From Anaerotignum propionicum DSM 1682 (GTDB lineage Bacteria; Bacillota; Clostridia; Lachnospirales; Anaerotignaceae), in assembly GCF_001561955.1 (NCBI RefSeq), contig NZ_CP014223.1, positions 744,001 to 808,000 on the forward strand: DNA of 64,000 nt, read 5' to 3'. Below are positions 41,622 to 48,960 of this stretch, one piece after another; position 1 is the stretch's first letter, and the number at the start of each line of letters is the position of its first letter. Below the pieces are notes generated by a model that was not told the origin of the DNA, did no database searches, and saw nothing but the letters and a program-made list of their open reading frames with translations. Position numbers and translations under genes: made by a program.

Positions 41622-43159
41622 TGCTGAAACCAAAGTATATTGAACAGCTTCCCGAAAATCTAATTGAGCTGTACAGTCAGTTGGAGCAAGATATTCTTGC
41701 CGATATGGCAAGGCGCTTAAGTACTTATGATTATTACATACCTGCGGCACAATGGCAGCGAGATAAGCTAATTGAATTGGGTAATTTTGAGGACTGGATC
41801 ATAAAAGCCTTAGCCAGCAGAACGGGCATGACTCAGGAAGAAATAAAAGCCCTAATGGAAGAAGCGGGCATGAAAGCCCTAAAGTTTGATGATAGAATTT
41901 ATAAAGCTGCAGGGCTTAACGTTCCTCCCATTTCTGCCTCCCCTGCTTTGCTGGATGTGATTAACACTGGGATAAGAAAAACAAACGGACTGTTTGAGAA
42001 TTTGACCAATACAACTGCCGGTACTGCAACAAAGCAATTAGAAAATGCCTTGGATCGGGCGTATATGCAGATTATAAGCGGTGCATTCGACAAGGAAACC
42101 AGTGTTAGAAATGCTATAAAGGACTTGGCTCGTTATGGTGTTGGATCCATTACATATCCCACAGGTAAGATAGACAGCTTGGAAACAGCAGTAAGACGAG
42201 CTGTTGTTACCGGAGTGAATCAGACGGCGTTAAAACTGCAAGAGGCAAGAGCGGAGCAAATGGGCAGTGACCTTGTGGAGACCACCGCCCACGCCGGTGC
42301 CAGACCTTCTCATGCGGAATGGCAGGGAAAAGTATTCAGCTTAAGCGGCAAGAGTAAAAAGTATCCTGATTTTAAAAGCTCCACGGGTTATGGAACAGGC
42401 GCAGGTCTTGGAGGATGGAACTGCCGACATAGCTTCTATCCGTACTTAGAGGGTTCTCCAAGAGCATACACGAATGATGAATTAAAGGGCTACAATTCAA
42501 AGAACGTGGAGTATAATAGGAAGAAAATGACGGAGTATGAAGCTTCACTGCAACAACGAAGCATTGAACGAAATATACGGCGTTGGAAGCGTGAGAAAAA
42601 AGCCATGGAAGCCGCTGGGCTACCCACAGAGGAGGCAAGTGCAAAAATATCTAAGTGGCAGGCGGCTCAAAGAGATTTCATTGACCAGACGGGACTAAAA
42701 CGACAGTATAACAGGGAACAAATTTACACGAATGGTGTTGTAAAGTCAGGAAAAGATAGTATAATAAGATTAAATAAAGATGCTGAAGAATATCTTAAAA
42801 CCCTTGATTTTTCGCAAATGGATAGGTACAAGGGAAAGCTTAGCAATAGAGCGGTTCGAAAGTGGTATAAACACCATGATGAAAGCATTTTGAGTTCTAT
42901 TGACCAGCAGTTGCCTTTGGAAGAACGTGCACGTAAAGCTTGTAGTTTAAGAATTCAATATCGTGAGCAGGCCAGACAATTAATGCGTGATGAGGTTGCA
43001 AGGAAAGAGCTTCAGGAGAAATTTCCAAGCAGAACATTTGAACAATTGGTTGCGCATAAGAAAAAGAAGTATGGGTTATCTGATGAAGAAGCTTATCAGG
43101 ACATTTTGAGAAGCAGTCAAACCACAAATAAGGACTTTGATGAAAAGGCGGGTGTTTGA
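41621..43159 (+). CDS. Phage minor capsid protein 2 with C-terminal extension
   Basis: 512 residues. The N-terminal LKPKYIEQLPENLIELYSQL (residues 2-21) and ETTAHAGARPSHAEWQGKVF plus GLGGWNCRHSFYPYL are Phage_min_cap2 signatures, including the conserved HxxxRPSHxxWQ and NCRH. Beyond residue about 345 a charged helical extension carries SNRAVRKWYKHHDESI and EERARKACSLRIQYREQARQ. This may be an accessory domain injected with DNA or bound inside the capsid; no nuclease motif is certain. Confidence 0.88.
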   Translation: MLKPKYIEQLPENLIELYSQLEQDILADMARRLSTYDYYIPAAQWQRDKLIELGNFEDWIIKALASRTGMTQEEIKALMEEAGMKALKFDDRIYKAAGLNVPPISASPALLDVINTGIRKTNGLFENLTNTTAGTATKQLENALDRAYMQIISGAFDKETSVRNAIKDLARYGVGSITYPTGKIDSLETAVRRAVVTGVNQTALKLQEARAEQMGSDLVETTAHAGARPSHAEWQGKVFSLSGKSKKYPDFKSSTGYGTGAGLGGWNCRHSFYPYLEGSPRAYTNDELKGYNSKNVEYNRKKMTEYEASLQQRSIERNIRRWKREKKAMEAAGLPTEEASAKISKWQAAQRDFIDQTGLKRQYNREQIYTNGVVKSGKDSIIRLNKDAEEYLKTLDFSQMDRYKGKLSNRAVRKWYKHHDESILSSIDQQLPLEERARKACSLRIQYREQARQLMRDEVARKELQEKFPSRTFEQLVAHKKKKYGLSDEEAYQDILRSSQTTNKDFDEKAGV

Positions 43160-43161
43160 TT

Positions 43162-43440
43162 ATGAAAACCTATAGAGATATTCAAGGTGAACTGTTTATA
43201 CTAGGACCTTGTAACTTCAACAGAGAAGATGAACGGGTTCTATTTCATAATATTTTAAAAAGCTTAGGAGATCATCAAGGAATCACTCTGGAAAAAGTAA
43301 GGTCGTTGCCTTATTGTGATATTGTAGATGGACATTGCGAAAAAGGAGATTTCTTTGTTTCTTTAGATCTGAACGATGGCTGTGAAATTAAAAGTAAAAA
43401 TAGTTATGTGCTTGATTTTTTGGAAAAGCTGTTACATTAA
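43162..43440 (+). CDS. Hypothetical protein in the head module
   Basis: 92 residues. ATG 43162 has GGCGGGTG upstream and nearly overlaps the previous stop. Contains RVLFHNILKSLGDHQGITLE and DIVDGHCEKGDFFVSLDLND. No family recognised. A terminator-like stem follows, so it may be an inserted gene. Confidence 0.6.
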   Translation: MKTYRDIQGELFILGPCNFNREDERVLFHNILKSLGDHQGITLEKVRSLPYCDIVDGHCEKGDFFVSLDLNDGCEIKSKNSYVLDFLEKLLH

Positions 43441-43473
43441 ACCACTTAAACAAACGTTTGAGTGGTTTTTTCA
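43439..43473 (+). terminator. Terminator in the head module
   Basis: AACCACT and AGTGGTT with inner AAAC/GTTT pairing and six T. Its presence inside the late operon suggests partial termination or phage antitermination. Confidence 0.75.
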
Positions 43474-43500
43474 TATAATAAATTAGGGGGTGATACCAAA

Positions 43501-43659
43501 ATGAAAAAGTTACCAATGGGCTTGTAGCGTGGAGGTGATCCCTTTTATCTCGTCTTTGAGTACAGACGTTAAACAGGCTCTTTTTTGATGCAGAGACTTC
43601 GCTTGCCTGAGCGATATACAGGCGAGGCACGAGAAACGCAACCTCGTAGAAAAGCGTAG
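43501..43659 (+). pseudogene. Interrupted small reading frame before the scaffold gene
   Basis: ATG 43501, with a strong AGGGGGTGAT site, opens MKKLPMGL then TAG. The same frame continues RGGDPFYLVFEYRR, TAA, then a third piece with its own ATG (43588), MQRLRLPERYTGEAR, ending RRKA at 43659. One frame with two stops suggests a decayed gene. The alternative is that the last 23-residue Arg-rich piece is itself translated, or that the block works as RNA. Confidence 0.4.
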
Positions 43660-43676
43660 CCTAGGAAGGAGAAAAT

Positions 43677-44192
43677 ATGAAACGTGATTTTTTAGAGGGC
43701 ATGGGGCTTTCAAAGGAAAATGTGGATAGTATCATGGCCGAAAATGGGAAAGACATCAAAGCAGTACAAGACGAGCTCACTACTGCAAACACAACAATTA
43801 CAACCCTGAAAAACACTGTGGCCAAGTTTGATGGGGTTGATATTGAAAAGCTTAAGGGTGATGCTGCCACTTGGGAAAAGAAATACAACGATGATATTCA
43901 TGCATTAAAACTCAATTCTGCACTGGAAACTGCTTTGGTTGGTGCAAAGGTAAGGGATGCAAAAGCTGTAAAGCCATTCTTAAACATGGAGCTGATTAAA
44001 CTGGATGGTGACAAGCTTTTGGGATTCGAGGAGCAGTTAAAGAGCGTAAAAGAAACAAAAGGTTTTCTGTTTGAGGAGGATATAAAGCCTGCCTTTAAAA
44101 CAGGTATCAAACAGTCAGGCACAGACGGTGGAAATGATAAAAAAGAAGAAGCGAACGCAGCATTAAGAGCTGCATTTGGAAAAGGAGAGTGA
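43677..44192 (+). CDS. Phage scaffolding protein (GP20 family)
   Basis: 171 residues, ATG after GAAGGAG. FLEGMGLSKENVDSIMAENG at the start, a central coiled coil (VQDELTTANTTITTLKNTVA), ALVGAKVRDAKAVKPFLNME and a charged C-terminus are the Phage_GP20 layout. It templates procapsid assembly, directly before the major capsid gene. Confidence 0.92.
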   Translation: MKRDFLEGMGLSKENVDSIMAENGKDIKAVQDELTTANTTITTLKNTVAKFDGVDIEKLKGDAATWEKKYNDDIHALKLNSALETALVGAKVRDAKAVKPFLNMELIKLDGDKLLGFEEQLKSVKETKGFLFEEDIKPAFKTGIKQSGTDGGNDKKEEANAALRAAFGKGE

Positions 44193-44200
44193 AATAATTT

Positions 44201-45385
44201 ATGCCAATTTCAAGAGAACAGGCCGAGGCTTTAATTCAGGAGCAATTGATTAACACCATTCAGCAGGACACACCAAAGTCCTCTGTATTTATGGGGATGG
44301 CCAGAAAGCTTCCCAACATGACCAGCAAACAAACCAGAATGCCGGTACTGGATATGCTGCCTATGGCATACTGGGTTAACGGTGATATGGGCTTTAAGCA
44401 GACCAGTGAACAAGCATGGGACAATGTGTATCTCACTGCGGCAGAGCTTGCGGTAATTGTACCCATTCCTGAGGCGGTATTGGATGATGCATCCTTTGAT
44501 ATTCTTGGGGAGGTACAGCCAAGGGTTGTTGAAGCAATTGGCCAGAGAGTAGACAGTGCAGTTATTTTCGGTATCAATCGCCCTAGTGATTGGGACTTAG
44601 ATATTATCTCGAGAGCAAGACAAGCAGGAAACAATGTTTCTGTTGCTTCTAATCCTGACTATTATGATTTAATCATGGGCGAAAACGGGGTAATCTCCAA
44701 GGTAGAAGAGGACGGCTATATGGCAACAGGCGTTATTTCCGGAATGGGAATGAGAGCCAAATTGAGGGGCCTGAAAACGGAATACGGCCAACCAATTTTC
44801 AAGACGGATATGCAGGGATCCACACAGTATGCCCTGGACGGTGCGCCTATGTATTTCCCTGACAATGGTTCCTTTGACAACAGTGTGTGCCAAATGATTG
44901 TTGGTGATTTTAAGCGTGCTGTTTATGCAATCAGACAGGACATTACGGTGAAAATTCTGGATCAGGGTGTGATTCAAAATCCTACCACAAAGGAAATTGT
45001 GTACAACCTTGCACAGCAGGATATGATTGCCCTCAGAGTTGTATTTAGAATGGGTTGGGCTTTACCAAACCCTGCAACAAGGATTGACGAGGATAGAGTG
45101 GGTTGTCCTTTTGCTTACTTAGAACCAGCAACAGCGGTTACAACACGGGCGGTTACTTTTACTGTGACAGACAATGCAGAAATGCCAAAAGCAATCGGTG
45201 GGGTCGTTGTTGAAATGAACGGTGCAAGACTTAAGACCAATGCAAGTGGTATTGCAGTATTTAATCTGAGAGCTGGTACATATACCGCCAAGATTAAGAA
45301 AAAAGGTTTCTCCACTGTAACAGAAACGGTTGTTGTTTCCGGTGCAGCAGTTTCCAAAGAGATTACGCTTATTGCAAATGACTAA
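44201..45385 (+). CDS. Major capsid protein (HK97-like) with C-terminal Ig-like/carboxypeptidase-regulatory domain
   Basis: 394 residues. Residues 1-305 are an HK97-fold capsid protein (KSSVFMGMARKLPNMTSKQ, VPIPEAVLDDASFDI, QDMIALRVVFRMGWALPNP). After LEPATAVTT the last 80 residues form a separate beta domain (VTFTVTDNAEMPKAIGGVVV, LRAGTYTAKIKKKGFSTVTE), like PEGA/CarboxypepD_reg or Big-type modules. Such domains on capsids bind surfaces such as glycans and help virions adhere. Scaffold upstream, connectors downstream. Confidence 0.92.
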   Translation: MPISREQAEALIQEQLINTIQQDTPKSSVFMGMARKLPNMTSKQTRMPVLDMLPMAYWVNGDMGFKQTSEQAWDNVYLTAAELAVIVPIPEAVLDDASFDILGEVQPRVVEAIGQRVDSAVIFGINRPSDWDLDIISRARQAGNNVSVASNPDYYDLIMGENGVISKVEEDGYMATGVISGMGMRAKLRGLKTEYGQPIFKTDMQGSTQYALDGAPMYFPDNGSFDNSVCQMIVGDFKRAVYAIRQDITVKILDQGVIQNPTTKEIVYNLAQQDMIALRVVFRMGWALPNPATRIDEDRVGCPFAYLEPATAVTTRAVTFTVTDNAEMPKAIGGVVVEMNGARLKTNASGIAVFNLRAGTYTAKIKKKGFSTVTETVVVSGAAVSKEITLIAND

Positions 45386-45398
45386 GGGGGTGTAAGCA

Positions 45399-45743
45399 AT
45401 GGCTTACGCCTCTTATGAGTATTATACCCAAGAGTTTTTCGGTAGGTTAATTCCTTCGATTGAAGAGTTTGACCGCTTGGCAGAAAGAGCAAGTGAATAT
45501 CTTGATTCAATTACAATGCGGAACGCTAAGTCTTTTCGTGACAGTGGGAATGAATTAAAAAGGGCCTGTTGCGCTATTGCTGAGATTATCGTATCAGAGG
45601 AAAGCTGCCAGGGTAAAAATAGTGAAAGTGTTGGAGCATGGTCCGTAAGCTACACCTCGAAAAAAGACCTAAATATCCAAAAGTATAATATTGCAAAGCA
45701 GTATTTGCTCCACACAGGACTGCTGTATCAAGGAATGAGGTGA
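45399..45743 (+). CDS. Head-tail connector protein (gp6-like)
   Basis: 114 residues, ATG after AAGGGGGTG. YASYEYYTQEFFGRLIPSIE, FDRLAERASEYLDSIT and RACCAIAEII match Phage_gp6/gp15 adaptor proteins that attach below the portal. 13 bases after the capsid gene. Confidence 0.82.
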   Translation: MAYASYEYYTQEFFGRLIPSIEEFDRLAERASEYLDSITMRNAKSFRDSGNELKRACCAIAEIIVSEESCQGKNSESVGAWSVSYTSKKDLNIQKYNIAKQYLLHTGLLYQGMR

Positions 45744-45747
45744 TTTT

Positions 45748-46071
45748 ATGTTTCCACATACTATCACAGTTTATAGAAATGAAAATGGCATATGGAAAAG
45801 ATATTATGTCTATGGCGTACTCTGGCAGGATTCAGAGGCGTTTAATACTATAAAAAGCGGCCTTAAGGATGCAAATTCTTTAAGGCTGTTTATTCCTCAT
45901 TCCTGCAATTTTGAACCTTTAAAAAAGGATATGGTACTGAAAGGCATTGTTGATTATCAAGTGCAATCAAAGCCGTCAGAGCTGTATCCTCTGGGGGATG
46001 TGCGAACAATCACAACAGTTGATAGATTTGACTTTGGTGGACTGAAACACTATGAGGTAGGGGGGAGATAG
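45748..46071 (+). CDS. Head-closure-type protein
   Basis: 107 residues. FPHTITVYRNENGIWKRYYV opens a beta-rich domain with LRLFIPHSCNFEPLKKDMVL and SELYPLGDVRTITTVDRFDF. Position and fold-like pattern fit the head-closure or stopper protein (minor capsid-like family). 4 bases after the adaptor. Confidence 0.7.
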   Translation: MFPHTITVYRNENGIWKRYYVYGVLWQDSEAFNTIKSGLKDANSLRLFIPHSCNFEPLKKDMVLKGIVDYQVQSKPSELYPLGDVRTITTVDRFDFGGLKHYEVGGR

Positions 46072-46073
46072 TC

Positions 46074-46502
46074 ATGGGGAAGTACATTGAAACGCCCAGA
46101 GGCAGAATCATTCAAACTTCCAGAGGTAAGGCTCAGCTCATATGGAATCCAGAGTTTCAGCCTAAATGGAACGGTAGATATAACGCCGCCCAAATATATG
46201 TTGACGACGAAGTTTTAAGGCTGTCTGATCCATATGTTCCATTTCAAAGCGGCATGCTGAAATTGAGCGGCCAGCTTGGAACAGTAATTGGCAGCGGGCT
46301 TGTGGTCTATAATGCCCCCTATGCAAAGTATCAGTATTATGGATATGTAATGGCTGGCAGAGCTCCAAAGCAGCTCACAGACATTCCGATTACATATAAA
46401 GGGGCACCGAAACGAGGAAAGCTTTGGTTTGAACGGATGAAGGCTGACCATAAAGAAAGTATCATCATTGGCGCAAGAAGAAGGGCAGGAGGTAATTCTT
46501 AA
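46074..46502 (+). CDS. Minor capsid protein (Minor_capsid_2-like)
   Basis: 142 residues. DPYVPFQSGMLKLSG and YNAPYAKYQYYGYVMAGRAP, then KLWFERMKADHKESI, match Minor_capsid_2/HK97 gp10-like tail-completion proteins. Overlaps the next gene by one base. Confidence 0.82.
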   Translation: MGKYIETPRGRIIQTSRGKAQLIWNPEFQPKWNGRYNAAQIYVDDEVLRLSDPYVPFQSGMLKLSGQLGTVIGSGLVVYNAPYAKYQYYGYVMAGRAPKQLTDIPITYKGAPKRGKLWFERMKADHKESIIIGARRRAGGNS

Positions 46503-46909
46503 TGAGCATCTTAAAATCAGTACAGGAATATTTGGAACAATTTGAAGGGATGGAGTTGCAGCCTATCATGACCGACGGGACGGATACTGAGGTAAAAAGC
46601 TATGCCTTGGCACCATCGGGAAACAGCAAAACTATTACCGATATTTTGGGTAAGCGCACCTACATAAACAATTACGTGTTTTATGCAAAGGAATACGTTG
46701 GAAGTGAAGCGGATCGGCAGGATAATTATGAATTCCTTGATGACTTTTTTGAGTGGATAGAAGATAACAATGAAAATGAGGTATTCCCTGTTATTAAAGG
46801 TTATCAAGTAGAAGAAATGAGCGCCACAAATGTACTTCTTTTCGATGTTGGGGAAGATGGCAAGGGGACGTATCAAATTCAAATACAATTAAAATTACAG
46901 AAAGGGTGA
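46502..46909 (+). CDS. Tail terminator/minor capsid 3-like protein
   Basis: 135 residues. VQEYLEQFEGMELQPIMTDG and YVFYAKEYVGSEADRQDNYE, ending TYQIQIQLKLQKG, resemble Minor_capsid_3-type tail terminators. Located directly before the tail tube gene, as expected. Confidence 0.8.
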   Translation: MSILKSVQEYLEQFEGMELQPIMTDGTDTEVKSYALAPSGNSKTITDILGKRTYINNYVFYAKEYVGSEADRQDNYEFLDDFFEWIEDNNENEVFPVIKGYQVEEMSATNVLLFDVGEDGKGTYQIQIQLKLQKG

Positions 46910-46916
46910 TTCATAT

Positions 46917-47399
46917 ATGGGAAAAATTAAAAGGAGTAAATTTGCTACGTTTTTAAAAACGGGCAGTGGCTCAGGGGGCTCATGGTCTTTGGTTGGGGAA
47001 GGTGTTACCGGTATGACGGTAAGCTATAACCCCCAGACCAGTGATGAAACATATATCCATCAGGATAGCGGTACCACAGACGTGGAAAGCTACAAACCAA
47101 CATCCAGCGTTCCTATGACTGCGGTTCAAGGTGATCCTGTATTCGACTTTGTAGATGGCTTAAGGAAGAAAAGAGCTGTATTGGATGAAGCAAGAAGCGA
47201 GGTGTGCCTTGTTTATTTGTACGAAACCGCAACGGGTGGGGCTTATCCAGCTGAAAAGAATACCTGCTCCATTCAGATTGACGATTTTGGCGGAGAGGGT
47301 GGCGGTTCGAACGTCATTAATTTTACCATTAATTTTGTGGGTGATCCCGTACCTGGTACGTTTAATCCAAGTACAAAAGCATTTACTGAGGATGCGTGA
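46917..47399 (+). CDS. Major tail (tube) protein
   Basis: 160 residues, beta-rich. KRSKFATFLKTGSGSGGSWS, WSLVGEGVTGMTVSYNPQ, TYIHQDSGTTDVESYKPTSS and DDFGGEGGGSNVINFTINFV (last strands) are typical of Gram-positive siphophage tube proteins. ATG after AAAGGGTG. A terminator-like stem follows. Confidence 0.88.
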   Translation: MGKIKRSKFATFLKTGSGSGGSWSLVGEGVTGMTVSYNPQTSDETYIHQDSGTTDVESYKPTSSVPMTAVQGDPVFDFVDGLRKKRAVLDEARSEVCLVYLYETATGGAYPAEKNTCSIQIDDFGGEGGGSNVINFTINFVGDPVPGTFNPSTKAFTEDA

Positions 47400-47414
47400 G
47401 GCTGTGTTTGTTTT

Positions 47415-47450
47415 CAGGGCATCAATTGTGTAAAGGTGCCCTGATTTCTT
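47415..47450 (+). terminator. Terminator after the tail tube gene
   Basis: CAGGGCA and TGCCCTG flank a 15-base loop, followed by ATTTCTTT. Partial termination after abundant structural genes is common in phages. Confidence 0.65.
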
Positions 47451-47474
47451 TATATGCAAATAAGGGGGTAAGGT

Positions 47475-47882
47475 ATGGAAAGTATTAAGTATAACGATGG
47501 TAAAATTCGTCTAATGATAAATGATGATCCTGATCGAGTAATTACATTTGCTCCAGATGATGTTGGCTTTGTTAGCCGGTATTATGAGCTTGTGGATTTC
47601 ATTGAAGGAAAGCAAATGGAGTATGTTCAAAAAGCGGAAGAAATAGATAAAAGCAGTGATATGAAAGATAAGGATGGTTTAAAGCTTTACAAAACAATGT
47701 GCGAGGATATAAAGAATCAAATTGATTATGTATTTGGTAATGGAACAAGCCAAGCAGTTTTTGAGGACTCTTTACGTTTGGATATGTTTGAGCAGTTTTT
47801 GGTTGGGATAGTTCCGTATGTGAAAAAGGCACGTGAAAATAAAGTTAGGCCGTATTTGCAAAACACGAACGGGGTGCTTTAA
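47475..47882 (+). CDS. Tail assembly chaperone-like protein
   Basis: 135 residues, ATG after AGGGGGTAAGGT. MESIKYNDGKIRLMINDDPD leads into helical IDYVFGNGTSQAVFEDSLRL. Its place between tube and Gp15/tape-measure genes is that of gpG-like chaperones. Overlaps the next gene by one base. No slippery sequence was evident at the junction. Confidence 0.7.
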   Translation: MESIKYNDGKIRLMINDDPDRVITFAPDDVGFVSRYYELVDFIEGKQMEYVQKAEEIDKSSDMKDKDGLKLYKTMCEDIKNQIDYVFGNGTSQAVFEDSLRLDMFEQFLVGIVPYVKKARENKVRPYLQNTNGVL

Positions 47883-48448
47883 TGAGTAACTATCTAACTT
47901 CTGGATACCCTACGAAGGTTAAAGTAGGTGAAGAGTTGTTTGAAATTACAACAAATTATAGAGATTGTATTAAAGTTTTATTAGCTTTAGATGATGATGA
48001 TTTAACTAATTTTGAGAAACAATCTATTTTGTTGCAAATTATGTATCGGCAAGTCCCGGCTAACATTGAGATGGCTATTCAGAAAGTTCTTTTGTTCCTT
48101 AACTGCGGAGTGGAAGAAATGCAAGGCTCAGGTATGAAAGTATATTCTTTTTGTCAGGACGATAAATATATTTTTTCTGCAGTGGATCAAGTTTTACAAG
48201 GAAGACTATCGCTGGGAGAGGCCGTTCATTGGTGGGAATTTGTTTCTGCATTTATGGAGATGCCTGATGACTGTGTCATGAGTAAAATTATTTATTATCG
48301 AATGCGATATGCCGCAGGAAAATTAACAAAAGAGGAAAATGAGATTTGGAGAAAAAATAGAAAGCTGTTTTTGTTAGACATTAAAGAAAGTAATGAAGAT
48401 GTTAATTCCAGAAATGAGTTTATGAATCGCCTTTACGGAAGATATTGA
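47882..48448 (+). CDS. Gp15-family tail assembly protein
   Basis: 188 residues. LTSGYPTKVKVGEELFEITT, NYRDCIKVLLALDDDDLTNF and HWWEFVSAFMEMPDDCVMSK with KIIYYRMR are Phage_Gp15 features. Acts with the preceding protein as a tape-measure chaperone. The promoter of the inserted zinc-ribbon gene begins inside its last codons. Confidence 0.88.
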   Translation: MSNYLTSGYPTKVKVGEELFEITTNYRDCIKVLLALDDDDLTNFEKQSILLQIMYRQVPANIEMAIQKVLLFLNCGVEEMQGSGMKVYSFCQDDKYIFSAVDQVLQGRLSLGEAVHWWEFVSAFMEMPDDCVMSKIIYYRMRYAAGKLTKEENEIWRKNRKLFLLDIKESNEDVNSRNEFMNRLYGRY

Positions 48449-48473
48449 AAAATATTGGAAATTGCAGTATGAT
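48445..48473 (+). promoter_or_regulatory. Promoter of the zinc-ribbon membrane protein gene
   Basis: TTGAAA (48445-48450), exactly 17 bases, then TATGAT (48468-48473), directly after the Gp15 stop. A sigma-A promoter inside a late operon marks a moron. Confidence 0.8.
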
Positions 48474-48505
48474 ATTATTAGAGTTTTCCGAAAGGGGCAA
48501 TTATT

Positions 48506-48898
48506 ATGGGCCTATTTGGTTCACCGGATTTATATCCTTATGATCAGATCGAAAAAAAATGTGTTGCTTGTGGCAAGATGGGTACTGGAAAGTTTTGCTC
48601 TGAGTGTGGAGTACCATATAAACGTCATGCTAAGTATTTTAGTACTGCAGCGACAATAGTAATAACAATGTCTATTGTAATTTTTAGCTTATGCTTTATT
48701 GCAGGAGGTACAAATTTAGCAAGTTTATTCCTTTCTGCTATGATTGCCGCTAGTGTTTGTTTTTTTGGTAATTTAATAAATATGATACTGTGCTTTTTTA
48801 AGAAAAGAAGAAATAGGCTTTACTTAATACATGCGTTATTATCTCTAGCAATTTTGTTTATTGCATTTTTATTATACGGATTAATATGTATAAATTAA
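48506..48898 (+). CDS. Zinc-ribbon membrane protein (moron)
   Basis: 130 residues. The N-terminal cytosolic zinc ribbon is KKCVACGKMGTGKFCSECG (Cys19, 22, 31, 34), followed by three predicted membrane segments (about 45-67, 70-96 and 104-128). ATG follows AAAGGGGC. It has its own consensus promoter and a strong terminator and interrupts the Gp15-tape measure pair, so it is probably expressed from the prophage in the lysogen. Superinfection exclusion or another host-altering role is a hypothesis only. Confidence 0.8.
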   Translation: MGLFGSPDLYPYDQIEKKCVACGKMGTGKFCSECGVPYKRHAKYFSTAATIVITMSIVIFSLCFIAGGTNLASLFLSAMIAASVCFFGNLINMILCFFKKRRNRLYLIHALLSLAILFIAFLLYGLICIN

Positions 48899-48906
48899 TT
48901 AATTTT

Positions 48907-48932
48907 AGCACTCAATAGTGAGTGCTTTTTTT
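48907..48932 (+). terminator. Terminator of the zinc-ribbon moron
   Basis: AGCACTCA-ATAG-TGAGTGCT, perfect 8 bp, then six more T. Confidence 0.92.
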
Positions 48933-48960
48933 ATGTAAAAAACAGAAAGGGGGTGTATTT

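Noticed and set aside
47475-48448. Programmed frameshift between the two tail chaperone genes
   Set aside because: The genes overlap by one base with separate starts, and no clear slippery heptamer with a following structure was found at the junction.
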